DNA of 38,594 bases from JBOGTC01 sp050692055 (GTDB lineage Bacteria > Chloroflexota > Limnocylindria > QHBO01), in contig JBOGTC010000092.1 of assembly GCA_050692055.1 (NCBI GenBank), positions 1 to 38,594 on the forward strand. The letters run 5' to 3'. Each line of letters begins with the position of its first letter. Within the stretch, counting starts at the first letter, position 1. Position numbers and translations under genes: made by a program. Positions 16,022 through 24,628 of the stretch are shown one piece after another. The notes under the pieces are model-generated. The model did no database searches, was not told the DNA's origin, and saw only the letters and a list, made by a program, of their open reading frames with translations.

Positions 16022-16721
16022 TCACCAGCTCGCCCCAGTTGCGGTTGAAGCCCTGTGAGGTCTGCAGCGTGAGGCGCTCGTAGTCGGTGCGACGCGTCCA
16101 CGCGGCTCCCTCGCCGCAGTCGGTGGCGAACTGCAGCGCGAGGGGCGGATCGGGCGGGTTGAGCTGGGGATTGGGCGGGTCGGGATCGGGGCAGGGCACG
16201 TTCGGCCGCACCTCGGTGACGCGGTACTCGAGCACGCTGCCGTCCGACATCAGAACCAGCACCTGGGCCCCGATCTGGACGTTCCACAGCGGCTTGAACA
16301 GGTGGCTCACCGCGTGGGCGAAGATGTACGAGTTCGTGTTCCGGCCCGGCTGCGCGCTGGAGCGCAGGATGTAAGCGGCGTCGTCCTCCGGAAAATCGTC
16401 GGTCCCCTCGGTCAGGGATTGGTTGACCGCCACGTTGACGCCTACCGAAGGCACCTCCAGCTGGGTGGCCACCACGCTCGATGGCAGGGGCGTGGGCGTG
16501 GGCTCGGCGGTCGGATCTGCCGTCGGGCCCGCGCTGGGCGTCTCGCTCCCCTCCGGCTCGGGCGTGGGGCTCGCCTGCGCCACCTCCGAGCGCGACGGAG
16601 TCGCTATCGGTGGCAGGCTCCTCGCCGGCTCGCCGTCGAGGTCGAGCTGGCCGAGGATAATGAGGGCCACGCCGGCAGTCGCCAGCGCGAGCGGCAGCAG
16701 CCAGCCGGAGAGTCGCTTCAC
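15999..16721 (-). CDS. Sortase-like exported protein with Ser replacing the catalytic Cys
   Basis: From GTG 16721 it is 240 residues. A transmembrane anchor (residues 6-24, WLLPLALATAGVALIILG) is followed by a Pro/Thr/Ser-rich stalk (about 36-83) and a sortase domain. The catalytic His is in SYIFAHA (His136) and the Arg in GFNRNWGELVII (Arg227), but the TLxTC motif reads TLQTS, with Ser222 at the cysteine position (codon TCA). A proline-rich insert (about 174-196) precedes it. An extended -10 box lies 7 bases before the GTG, suggesting a leaderless message; ATG 16757 would leave only 9 bp to divergent otsB. It may be a pseudo-sortase with a binding or structural role. Confidence 0.75.
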   Translation of the reverse strand: MKRLSGWLLPLALATAGVALIILGQLDLDGEPARSLPPIATPSRSEVAQASPTPEPEGSETPSAGPTADPTAEPTPTPLPSSVVATQLEVPSVGVNVAVNQSLTEGTDDFPEDDAAYILRSSAQPGRNTNSYIFAHAVSHLFKPLWNVQIGAQVLVLMSDGSVLEYRVTEVRPNVPCPDPDPPNPQLNPPDPPLALQFATDCGEGAAWTRRTDYERLTLQTSQGFNRNWGELVIIAEPVR

Positions 16722-16728
16722 GAGGCCG

Positions 16729-16737
16729 AGTCTAGCA
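16729..16737 (-). promoter_or_regulatory. Extended -10 promoter of the sortase-like gene, likely leaderless
   Basis: TGCTAGACT on the minus strand ends 7 bases before GTG 16721, putting the expected transcription start on or next to the start codon. The same 9-mer lies upstream of nuoA. Confidence 0.45.
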
Positions 16738-16766
16738 ATGATCCTGCGCTCGACCATCTCGGCTCG

Positions 16767-17555
16767 ATGACCCCGACCGGCGCGAGTGCGCTGGGCCTGG
16801 CGCTCGATGCGCTCGCCCGGTCACCGTCCGGCCTGCTGGCCGATCTCGACGGCACCCTGGCGCCGATCGTGGCCGACCCCGCCGCGGTCCTCCTGGCCGA
16901 CGGCGCCGGCGCCGCGCTCACCGCGCTCGCCGACCGCCTGGCGGTGGTGGGCATCGTGACCGGCCGGGCAGCCCATGACGCGCGGCGCATCATCGGCCCG
17001 GCGCGGGCGCTGGTCATCGGTAACCACGGGCTGGAGTGGCTCGCGCCGGGTGCCGCGGGGCCGGAGCGGTCGGACCGTCTCGCCGCCGTCGCCGGCACGC
17101 TGGAGCGGATGCTGGCCGCGGTGCCGGGCGAAGCGGGTGTGTCGGTGGACCACAAGGGACTGTCCGCCACCGTCCACTATCGCAATGCCGCCGACCCGGC
17201 CGCGGCCCGAGCGCGCATCCTGGGCGCGCTGGAAGCGAGCCTCCCCGAGGGGATCGAGCTGCGTCACGGTCGGATGAGCGTGGAGCTGCGCCCGGTGGGC
17301 ATGGGCGACAAGGGCAGCGCCGTGCACCAGGTCGTGGAGCGCTACGGCCTGCGCGGCCTCTTGGTCATGGGCGACGATCTGACCGACCTCGACATGTTCC
17401 GCGCCGCCGCCGAGCTGCGCGCCGCGGGGCAGCTGCATGCCGCGATCGTCGCGGTCGGCGCCGGCCGCGAGGTGCCACACCAGGTCGCCGCCACGGCGGA
17501 CGCCATGGTCGCCAGCCCGTCGGACGCGGTGGCGTTGCTGCGGGCGTTGATGTAA
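16767..17555 (+). CDS. otsB: Trehalose-6-phosphate phosphatase
   Basis: This 262-residue HAD-superfamily enzyme removes phosphate from trehalose 6-phosphate. The catalytic motif is LLADLDGTLAPIVADP (DxD nucleophile), motif II region GIVTGR, GNHGLEW, the substrate-cap KGLSATVHYRNA, and motif IV GDDLTDLDMF. Length is typical. ATG 16767 is the only sensible start; the open frame upstream to 16302 is antisense to the sortase-like gene. It faces otsA tail to tail with 3 bp between the stops, so the two trehalose genes are neighbours but not in one transcript. Confidence 0.92.
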   Translation: MTPTGASALGLALDALARSPSGLLADLDGTLAPIVADPAAVLLADGAGAALTALADRLAVVGIVTGRAAHDARRIIGPARALVIGNHGLEWLAPGAAGPERSDRLAAVAGTLERMLAAVPGEAGVSVDHKGLSATVHYRNAADPAAARARILGALEASLPEGIELRHGRMSVELRPVGMGDKGSAVHQVVERYGLRGLLVMGDDLTDLDMFRAAAELRAAGQLHAAIVAVGAGREVPHQVAATADAMVASPSDAVALLRALM

Positions 17556-17558
17556 CCG

Positions 17559-19097
17559 TCAGCCTCGGCGTTCGGCGATCTCGGCGAGGTCCTCGAGCTG
17601 GCGGCGCAGCCACCAGGTGATGTCCTCGCCCTCCACACCGCGGCGCAGCCTGGCGAGGCGCCTGCGCCGCTCTTCAACGGGCATCTGGAGCGCGGTCGCG
17701 ATGGCATCGGCGGTGCCGACGACGTCGGCCGGCGCGACCGCCAGCGCGCCACCCGCCATCTGGTCGAAGGCGCCGGCGGTTTCGGACAGGACCAGGACCG
17801 ACTCGCGCTGGCTGACGAGCACTGCCTCCTTGGCGACCAGGTTCATGCCGTCGACGAGCGGGTTGACGAGGACGACATCGGCGATCGACAGGCCGGCCAG
17901 GGCCTGGGCGTAGTCGTTCTCGTAGAAGAGTTGCACTGGACGCCAGCCGGCTCGGCCGAACCGGGCATTGATGCGGTCGACCGCCCCCTGCACCTTGCGG
18001 CCGTAGTCGCCGTACTCGCGCAGGCCGGTCCGTGACGGCACCAGGAAGGCGAGGAATGAGACGCGTCCGCGATAGCGCGGGTGGCGCTGCAGGAGCGCTT
18101 CGAAGGCGGCGAAGCCGCGCAGGATGTTCTTCGATGGCTCCAGCCGGTCGACGCGCACCAGGATCTGCTGGCGCGCCGTCGCCAGCAGCTGCTCCGCTCG
18201 TCTCCGGGCGGCGCGGGAGTTGGCGACACGCAGGGTGGCCTCGACGTCGACGCTGATGGGATACGCGCGCACGTGCGTCGTCCGCCGGCCGAAGCGCACT
18301 GTGGAGGCGTCGTAGTCGACCGACGCGCCCGGCATGAACGACTCGGCCGATCGCATGAAGTTGTGCGCGTAGCGCCCGGTCTGGAAGCCTGCGACGTCGT
18401 TGGCCAGCAGCCCGGCCACGATTCCCTCGCGGATCGGCGGCGCCACCGTCTGCCAGATGCTCGATGGCGGCCACGGAATGTGCGTGAAGTGACTCAGGAT
18501 CGCGCCGGGCCGCGCTCTGCGAATGGTGGTCGCGGCGAGGTAGAGGTGGTAGTCGTGGAGCATGACGCGCGGTGCCCGGTCGCCGCGCCCCGCCTGCCCG
18601 AGGATGGCTTTGCCGAACGTCTCGTTGAGCGGAACGTAGCCGCGGTCCCAGGCACGCATCACTCCGACATCGATGACCGGGCGCTCGGGCAGGTTCCACA
18701 TCTGATGCTGCAGGAACCAGAGCAACGGGTTGGCGATGACGTTGTAGGCGGCCTCGTACACGGATCGCTCGACCGCCGCAAAGCGCAGGCGGATGCCGTC
18801 GTCCTCGCCTGCCACCGCCCGCAGCAGCCTGGGGTCGGCGGCCGCGCGCCGGTCGCCGTCCGTCATGGCGGCGGCAATCCAGGTCAACGGCACGTGCTGG
18901 CCGACCTGGCCGAGCGCGGTGACCAGCCCACCCGAGCCACGGCGCGGCCGCAGCGAGCCATCCGCCGCGGTGGCGAACGTCACGGGGCCTCGGTTGGTGG
19001 CGATGATCAGGCGACGGTCGCCAAGCAGGGCCGCGGCCGCGTCTCCGAGGCGGGCACCTGCGCCCTGACCGAGCTCTTGCCCCTTCGTGCCGGCCAT
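17559..19097 (-). CDS. otsA: Trehalose-6-phosphate synthase (GT20)
   Basis: This 512-residue enzyme makes trehalose 6-phosphate from a nucleotide-glucose and glucose 6-phosphate. Visible are ATNRGPV (near SNR in the family), the glycine loop RRGSGGLVTAL, HDYHLYLA, HFTHIPWP, RVDRLEPSKNILRGF and NPLVDGMNLVAKEAV with the nucleotide-sugar ligands. The N-terminus carries a 28-residue Gly/Ala-rich extension. The ATG at 19097 is only 4 bp after the nuoN stop, so the gene seems to be the last member of the nuoJKLMN transcript, an odd pairing of respiration and osmolyte synthesis. Confidence 0.92.
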   Translation of the reverse strand: MAGTKGQELGQGAGARLGDAAAALLGDRRLIIATNRGPVTFATAADGSLRPRRGSGGLVTALGQVGQHVPLTWIAAAMTDGDRRAAADPRLLRAVAGEDDGIRLRFAAVERSVYEAAYNVIANPLLWFLQHQMWNLPERPVIDVGVMRAWDRGYVPLNETFGKAILGQAGRGDRAPRVMLHDYHLYLAATTIRRARPGAILSHFTHIPWPPSSIWQTVAPPIREGIVAGLLANDVAGFQTGRYAHNFMRSAESFMPGASVDYDASTVRFGRRTTHVRAYPISVDVEATLRVANSRAARRRAEQLLATARQQILVRVDRLEPSKNILRGFAAFEALLQRHPRYRGRVSFLAFLVPSRTGLREYGDYGRKVQGAVDRINARFGRAGWRPVQLFYENDYAQALAGLSIADVVLVNPLVDGMNLVAKEAVLVSQRESVLVLSETAGAFDQMAGGALAVAPADVVGTADAIATALQMPVEERRRRLARLRRGVEGEDITWWLRRQLEDLAEIAERRG

Positions 19098-19101
19098 GGG
19101 T

Positions 19102-20562
19102 CTAGAACAGGCTCTCCGCCGACGTTCTCAGCAGGTCCAGAATGGGCTCCGGGAAGATGCCGAGCGCCACTACGCCCACGATGGAGATGCCAAGCGCCAC
19201 CGAGCCGAACGGCGAGGTGTCGATCGGCGCCGGCTCGGTTTCTGGGTCGCGCATGTACATGTAGACGATGACGCGCAGGTAGTAGTAGGCGGCCAGCGCG
19301 GCGTTGAGCACGATGATGACCGCCAGCCATGCCAGCCCGGCGTTCACCGCGGCGAGCAGGACGTACAGCTTGGCGAAGAAGCCGACGGTGGGCGGGATGC
19401 CGGTCAGGCTCAGCATGAGGATGGCCATCGCCGCGGCGCGGTTCGGCGAGCGCGAGGCCAGGCCGGCGAAGGAGTTCAGGCCGCCGAAGCGCCGGGTGTC
19501 GCGCTGCAGCATGCCGACCACCGCGAAGGCGGCGATGTTCATCACCGCGTAGCCGAGCACGTAGAACAGGATCGACTCGATCCCCTGGCGCGCGCCCCCG
19601 GGATCGGCGGCGTTGGCGAACGCCGCCAGCCCGGCCATGATGTACCCCGTGTGCGCAATGCTCGAGTAAGCAAGCATGCGCTTCACGTTGACCTGGGTGA
19701 GCGCCACGATATTGCCGACGGTCATGGTCAGCACCGTCAGCACCAGGAAGACGGCGAGCCAGTCCGCCCGCAGGGGCGCGAGCGCTTCGGCGAAGATGCG
19801 GATGAGCATGGCGAAGGCGCCGAGCTTGGGGCCCACCGACAGGAAGCCCGTGAGGGGGGTGGGGGCGCCCTGGTAGGCATCCGGCGTCCAGTAATGGAAC
19901 GGCACTGCCGCGACCTTGAACGTGCCGCCAACCGTCAGGAAGCCGACGGCCACGAGCAGCGCCCCGCTCATCTGGCCCTCGAGCGCCGCGGCGACGGTGC
20001 CCACGTTGGTCGATCCCGTCAGCCCGTAGATCCAGGCGATGCCGAAGAGCAGGATGGCGCTGGCGAACGAACCGAGCAGGAAGTACTTCAGCCCGCCCTC
20101 GTTGCTGTACCTATCGGTCTTGTGGAAGCCGGCCAGCAGGTAGGCGGGCATGACCATCAGCTCGAGCCCCAGGAAGAGGGTGATGAGGTCGCTGCTGCTG
20201 GCCAGCACGCACATGCCGATGAGGCTGAAGAGCAGGATGGTGTTGAACTCGCCCAGCGGCAGCCGTCGCACGAGCAGGTACGACGGCGCGAAGAGCGCGC
20301 TGATTATGCCGATGACGATGGTCGACGCCTTGAAGAAGACGGACAGGTCGTCGACCACGTAGAAGCCGGCGTAGACCTCCTCGTTGATGCCCCACACCAC
20401 GAAGCAGGCGGCGCCGGCCAGGATGAGACCTCCGACGGTGAGCGGCGTCAGGACCCACTTGTTGCGGCGCGAGAGGAACAGGTCGGTGGTGATCACGACC
20501 AGCACCAGGGCCGACAGGATCAGCTCCGGCAGCAGGGTGACGAGATCGTCGAGGTGATCCAT
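19102..20562 (-). CDS. nuoN: Complex I membrane subunit N (antiporter-like)
   Basis: This 486-residue antiporter-like proton channel subunit has about 14 transmembrane segments. Key residues are in place: FLGLELMVMPAYLLAGF with the TM5 glutamate, VAAVPFHYWTPDAYQGAPTP with the TM7 lysine region, and QVNVKRMLAYSSIAHTGYIM with the TM8 lysine. It lies 12 bp after nuoM in the usual L-M-N order and 4 bp before otsA. Nothing unusual is visible. Confidence 0.95.
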   Translation of the reverse strand: MDHLDDLVTLLPELILSALVLVVITTDLFLSRRNKWVLTPLTVGGLILAGAACFVVWGINEEVYAGFYVVDDLSVFFKASTIVIGIISALFAPSYLLVRRLPLGEFNTILLFSLIGMCVLASSSDLITLFLGLELMVMPAYLLAGFHKTDRYSNEGGLKYFLLGSFASAILLFGIAWIYGLTGSTNVGTVAAALEGQMSGALLVAVGFLTVGGTFKVAAVPFHYWTPDAYQGAPTPLTGFLSVGPKLGAFAMLIRIFAEALAPLRADWLAVFLVLTVLTMTVGNIVALTQVNVKRMLAYSSIAHTGYIMAGLAAFANAADPGGARQGIESILFYVLGYAVMNIAAFAVVGMLQRDTRRFGGLNSFAGLASRSPNRAAAMAILMLSLTGIPPTVGFFAKLYVLLAAVNAGLAWLAVIIVLNAALAAYYYLRVIVYMYMRDPETEPAPIDTSPFGSVALGISIVGVVALGIFPEPILDLLRTSAESLF

Positions 20563-20574
20563 CGGCTCAGTCGC

Positions 20575-22095
20575 CTACCACGGCCAGCGAAGCGCGGTGA
20601 GCCCGGCGCCCTCGACGGCGGTGAGGATGCGGTCGACCGGGGCGCTGATCGCCTCCAGGATCGGCGCGGGATACACGCCGAGCAGCACCACGAGCAGCGC
20701 CAGGGGAGCCAGCGCGATCCACTCGCTGCGGCTCATGTCGCGCAGCCCGGGCCAGAAGCGCTTCATCCAGTCGGACGGGACGGTGAAGAAGACGCGCTGG
20801 AACATCCACAGCATGTAGACCGCGCTGGCGATCACGACCAGCATCGCCGCCGCCGCAACGAAGCCGTTGTACTGGAACGCACCGAGAATGACGAGGAACT
20901 CGCCCACGAAGCCGGAGAGTCCCGGCAGGCCGATACTGGCGAAGGTGAAGAGCCCGAACATCGCCGCGTAATGAGGCGCCCGGGCGTTGAGCCCACCCAT
21001 GTGCGCGATCTCGCGATCGTGCGTCTGCTCGTAGATGATGCCAACCAGCAGGAAGAGCGCGCCGGTGGTGATGCCGTGGCTGATCATCTGGTACACGGCG
21101 CCCTGCAGGCCCTGCTCGTTGAAGACGAAGGCGCCCAGCATCACGAAGCCCATGTGGCTGACCGATGAATACGCCACCAGCTTCTTCAGGTCCGGCTGCA
21201 CCATCGCCACCAGCGCGCCATAGATGATGGCGATGAGCGCCAGGCCGATGATGACCGGCGCGAAGCTCACCGCCGCGTCGGGCACCAGCGGCAGGCTGTA
21301 GCGCAGGAAGCCGTAGCCGCCCAGCTTCAGGAGCACGCCCGCCAGCAGGATCGAGCCAGCGGTCGGCGCCTCGACGTGGGCGTCGGGCAGCCAGGTGTGG
21401 AGCGGCCACATCGGCACCTTGATGGCGAAGGCCAGGAAGAAGGCGGCGAAGGCCAGGGCCTGCAGGCCGTCGGCATAGGCGAAGCCGCGCAGCGCTTCGT
21501 AGCTGAAGGTGATGGGGTTGCCCGAGACGGCATAGGCGATCACCACGGCCAGGATGGCCACGAGCATCAGCAACGAGCCGACGAGCGTGTAGATGACGAA
21601 CTTGACCGTGGCGTAGATCCGTTGCGGCCCGCCCCAGACGCCGATCACGAAGTACATCGGGATGAGGCTGATCTCCCAGAAGACGTAGAACAGGAACAGG
21701 TCGAGCGCCACGAAGACCCCGAGCATGCCCACCATGAGCAGCAGCATCGAGGCGTAGTACTCCTTGACCCGCACCTGGATCGGTTCCCAGGAGTAGTAGA
21801 TGGCAACGACGCTGAGGAGCGTGGTGAGCAGCACGAGCACCATCGACAGGCCGTCGATGCCCACCGTGTAGCGCATCCCGAAGGCGGGGATCCACGCCAG
21901 GTCCTCGCGGTACTGGAACTCGCTGCCGCCGGCGTTGTAGCCGAGCAGGAAGAGGCTGAACCCGAAGCTGGCCAGCGCCGCGATCAGCGCCACCCACCGA
22001 ACGGCGCGGTGGTTCGTGCCCGGCACGACAAGGAGCGCCAGCACGCCGAGGAGCGGCGCGAACACGACGATGCTGAGCACGGGCAGCCCGTTCAT
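20575..22095 (-). CDS. nuoM: Complex I membrane subunit M (antiporter-like)
   Basis: This 506-residue subunit has the signature FYVFWEISLIPMYFVIGVWG (TM5 Glu), AIKVPMWPLHTWLPDAHVEA (TM7 Lys and the DAHVEAPTAGS loop), and QPDLKKLVAYSSVSHMGFVM (TM8 Lys). The C-terminal helix region WIALAPLALLVVLLGVYP is present. It follows nuoL directly, with ATG 22095 abutting the nuoL stop. The sequence looks functional. Confidence 0.95.
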   Translation of the reverse strand: MNGLPVLSIVVFAPLLGVLALLVVPGTNHRAVRWVALIAALASFGFSLFLLGYNAGGSEFQYREDLAWIPAFGMRYTVGIDGLSMVLVLLTTLLSVVAIYYSWEPIQVRVKEYYASMLLLMVGMLGVFVALDLFLFYVFWEISLIPMYFVIGVWGGPQRIYATVKFVIYTLVGSLLMLVAILAVVIAYAVSGNPITFSYEALRGFAYADGLQALAFAAFFLAFAIKVPMWPLHTWLPDAHVEAPTAGSILLAGVLLKLGGYGFLRYSLPLVPDAAVSFAPVIIGLALIAIIYGALVAMVQPDLKKLVAYSSVSHMGFVMLGAFVFNEQGLQGAVYQMISHGITTGALFLLVGIIYEQTHDREIAHMGGLNARAPHYAAMFGLFTFASIGLPGLSGFVGEFLVILGAFQYNGFVAAAAMLVVIASAVYMLWMFQRVFFTVPSDWMKRFWPGLRDMSRSEWIALAPLALLVVLLGVYPAPILEAISAPVDRILTAVEGAGLTALRWPW

Positions 22096-24306
22096 CTAGC
22101 GCACCACCGTGGCGTAGGCGAGGAGCACGATGGCGAGCCCGGCAGCGATCCCGAGCCCGTAGTTCTCGACGCGCCCCGTCTGGGTCCTGCGCAGGCCACC
22201 GCCGACCTGTTGGCTGACCCAGCCGGCGCCGTTGACAGCGCCGTCGATGACCTTGGCGTCGAACCACCACAGCGCATTGCTGACGAGCACGCCGCCGCGG
22301 GAAAAGACAAGCTGGTAGAGGTCGTCGACGTAGTACTTGTTGAGCGACGCCCGGTACATGCCCGGTCCCAGACCCGCCGGGAAGCGTTCGACGAAACGGC
22401 GCGGGGCCTCCGGCTCGCGCACGTACCAGCGGTAGGCCAGCAGGATGCCGAGCACGCCGGCGGCGGCGCCGACCAGCAGCAGCAGCCCGCCGATGCCGAA
22501 CAGCTCGAAATGGTGCGTCTCGCCACGGGCGTGGTAGCCGTCGAGCAGGGAGCCCGGCAGCACGCCCGCATGCGCCTCCTCCGCGCCGCGGAATACCGGC
22601 TCGAGCCAGGCGTGGATGACGCCTTCCTCCGGGGGAATGCCGAGCAGCAGCCCCACCAGCACGGTCGGCACGGACAGGACGAGCAGCGGAGCGACCATCG
22701 TCGGCGCGCTCTCGTGGACGTGCTGCCAGACTTTGGCCGGGCCGCGCCACTCGCCCCAGAAGGTCATGAAGATCATGCGGAACGTGTAGAAGGCGGTCAT
22801 GAACGCCACGATGACGCCCACGACGTAGAACAGCAGATAGCCGCGGTTGAAGGCCTCGGCCAGGATCTCGTCCTTGCTGAAGAAGCCTGCGAAGATCGGG
22901 ATCCCGGCCAGCGCCAACGAGCCGATCACCATCGTGATGTAGGTCCAGCGCATCTTCGCGCGCAGGTTGCCCATGAAGCGCATGTCCTGCTCACCGCCGG
23001 CGCCGTGGATGACCGAGCCCGAGCCCATGAAGAGCAGGCCCTTGAAGAACCCGTGGCTGACGAGGTGGAAGATGGCCGCCACCCAGGCACCGATGCCGAG
23101 CGCGAAGAACATGTACGCCAGCTGGCTGACCGTCGAATAGGCCAGCACCTTCTTGATGTCGTTCTGGGTCAGGGCGATTGCCGCGGCGAAGATCGCGGTG
23201 AAGACGCCGATGATGGCCACGACCCACATCGCCGCGGGGCTCTCGGCGAAGATCGGGTTCGACCGGGCGACGAGATAGACGCCGGCGTTGACCATGGTCG
23301 CGGCGTGGATGAGCGCGCTGACCGGCGTGGGTCCCTCCATGGCGTCCGGCAGCCAGACATGGAGCGGGAACTGGGCCGACTTGCCCACCGCGCCGGCGAA
23401 CAGCAGCAGCGCGATGAGGGTGACCTGCCACGCCTCGAGGCCGCCGATGCCGGCGAAGACGCCCTCGAAGGTGAGCGTCCCGAGCAGGGTCCAGATCATC
23501 ATGATCCCGAGCCCGAAGCCGAAGTCTCCCACCCGGTTCACGATGAACGCCTTCTTGGCCGCGCCTGCGGCCGACGGCTTCTTGTACCAGAAGCCGATGA
23601 GCGCATAGCTGCACAGGCCCACCGCCTCCCAGCCCACGTACAGCAGCAGGAAGTTGTTGGCCAGGATCAGCAGCAGCATGCTGAACATGAAGTGGTTCAG
23701 GTAGGCGAAGAAGCGCCAGAAGCCACGGTCCCCATCCATGTAGCCGATGGAGTACACGTGGATGAACAGGCCCACCGTGCTGACGACGAGCAGCAGCATG
23801 GCGGTGAGCGCGTCGACGAAGAACGCGATCTCGATCCGGAAGTCGCCCGAGACGATCCATTCGTAGACCGTGACCTGGTGCGTGTTGCCGCCGAAGATCA
23901 CGCTGGCGAAGACGATCATGCTCAGGATCCACGACAACCCCACCAGGCCGGTCGGCACGATCCAGGACCGATAGCTCGGGCGCTCCGCGCCCGGCGCCAC
24001 GTGCCCCGCCTGCCCGAGCCCGTCGTCGTAGGCTGCCGGGATCACGCCGTCGGCGCCCTCGGCGTTGGCGAGGTCGTCTGCGTGCCCGGCGTGCGGGCTT
24101 GTCTCGCGCTGCGCCTCCTCGCTGGGCACCGGTTGGAAGGCGGAGTCATCGACGTCGTGCACATCGTGCGCGCCGTGCCCTTCGTGGTGGTCCTCGCGCC
24201 CGTGGTGACCGTGGTACGGCAGGCGATCGAGCCGCGGGCCCACGAGCACGGCGAACAGGAAGCCGGCGATGGGCAGCGCGGGGATGAGGGCGATCAGCAG
24301 CTCCAT
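22096..24306 (-). CDS. nuoL: Complex I membrane subunit L with His-rich insertion
   Basis: This 736-residue subunit has about 16 transmembrane segments and a long amphipathic helix near the C-terminus. Conserved parts include LYVGWEAVGLCSYALIGFWY (TM5 Glu), AQFPLHVWLPDAMEGPTPVS (TM7 Lys region), QNDIKKVLAYSTVSQLAYMF (TM8 Lys), and SKDEILAEAFNRG. Unusual is an insertion of about 80 residues between TM1 and TM2 (residues 31-111). It begins with eight His in 20 residues (HGHHGREDHHEGHGAHDVH) and continues Asp/Glu/Ala-rich; TM1-TM2 loops are normally shorter. The insert could bind metal or be a disordered tether. The rest of the subunit is normal. Confidence 0.95.
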   Translation of the reverse strand: MELLIALIPALPIAGFLFAVLVGPRLDRLPYHGHHGREDHHEGHGAHDVHDVDDSAFQPVPSEEAQRETSPHAGHADDLANAEGADGVIPAAYDDGLGQAGHVAPGAERPSYRSWIVPTGLVGLSWILSMIVFASVIFGGNTHQVTVYEWIVSGDFRIEIAFFVDALTAMLLLVVSTVGLFIHVYSIGYMDGDRGFWRFFAYLNHFMFSMLLLILANNFLLLYVGWEAVGLCSYALIGFWYKKPSAAGAAKKAFIVNRVGDFGFGLGIMMIWTLLGTLTFEGVFAGIGGLEAWQVTLIALLLFAGAVGKSAQFPLHVWLPDAMEGPTPVSALIHAATMVNAGVYLVARSNPIFAESPAAMWVVAIIGVFTAIFAAAIALTQNDIKKVLAYSTVSQLAYMFFALGIGAWVAAIFHLVSHGFFKGLLFMGSGSVIHGAGGEQDMRFMGNLRAKMRWTYITMVIGSLALAGIPIFAGFFSKDEILAEAFNRGYLLFYVVGVIVAFMTAFYTFRMIFMTFWGEWRGPAKVWQHVHESAPTMVAPLLVLSVPTVLVGLLLGIPPEEGVIHAWLEPVFRGAEEAHAGVLPGSLLDGYHARGETHHFELFGIGGLLLLVGAAAGVLGILLAYRWYVREPEAPRRFVERFPAGLGPGMYRASLNKYYVDDLYQLVFSRGGVLVSNALWWFDAKVIDGAVNGAGWVSQQVGGGLRRTQTGRVENYGLGIAAGLAIVLLAYATVVR

Positions 24307-24316
24307 CGGTCCCGCC

Positions 24317-24625
24317 CTATTCCTTCAGGTCGGCGTACTGGTCGACCTCGGAGGTCTGCCGCGTCCGGATGATGGCGATGACGAGCGCGAGGCCAACCGT
24401 CGCCTCTGCGGCCGCCACCGCCATGATCATCAGCGCGAAGACGGCGCCGGTGTGCAGCCCGCTCGGCAGGTAGGCGTTGAAGGCGACCAGGCTCAGGTTG
24501 CCGGCGTTGAGCATGAGCTCAATCGAGATGAGCATGAGGATCGCGTTTCGTCGCGCCATGAAGCCGAACGCGCCGATCCCGAAGAGCAGGGTCGAGACGA
24601 TGAGGTAACCCTCGAGCCCGATCAT
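24317..24625 (-). CDS. nuoK: Complex I membrane subunit K
   Basis: This 102-residue three-helix subunit has both conserved membrane glutamates: MLISIELMLNAGNLSLVAF (TM2) and VAAAEATVGLALVIAIIR (TM3). Length and order (J-K-L) are standard. It starts at ATG 24625, 3 bp after the nuoJ stop, and ends with DQYADLKE. Confidence 0.95.
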   Translation of the reverse strand: MIGLEGYLIVSTLLFGIGAFGFMARRNAILMLISIELMLNAGNLSLVAFNAYLPSGLHTGAVFALMIMAVAAAEATVGLALVIAIIRTRQTSEVDQYADLKE

Positions 24626-24628
24626 CGC

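Noticed and set aside
19087..21168. 693-codon open frame on the plus strand
   Set aside because: Antisense to nuoN and nuoM, low-complexity composition.
21376..24372. 998-codon open frame on the plus strand opposite nuoL and its neighbours
   Set aside because: Translation is His/Asp/Glu/Arg/Gln-rich low complexity, the usual antisense product of GC-rich membrane genes; the real genes on the other strand are unmistakable.
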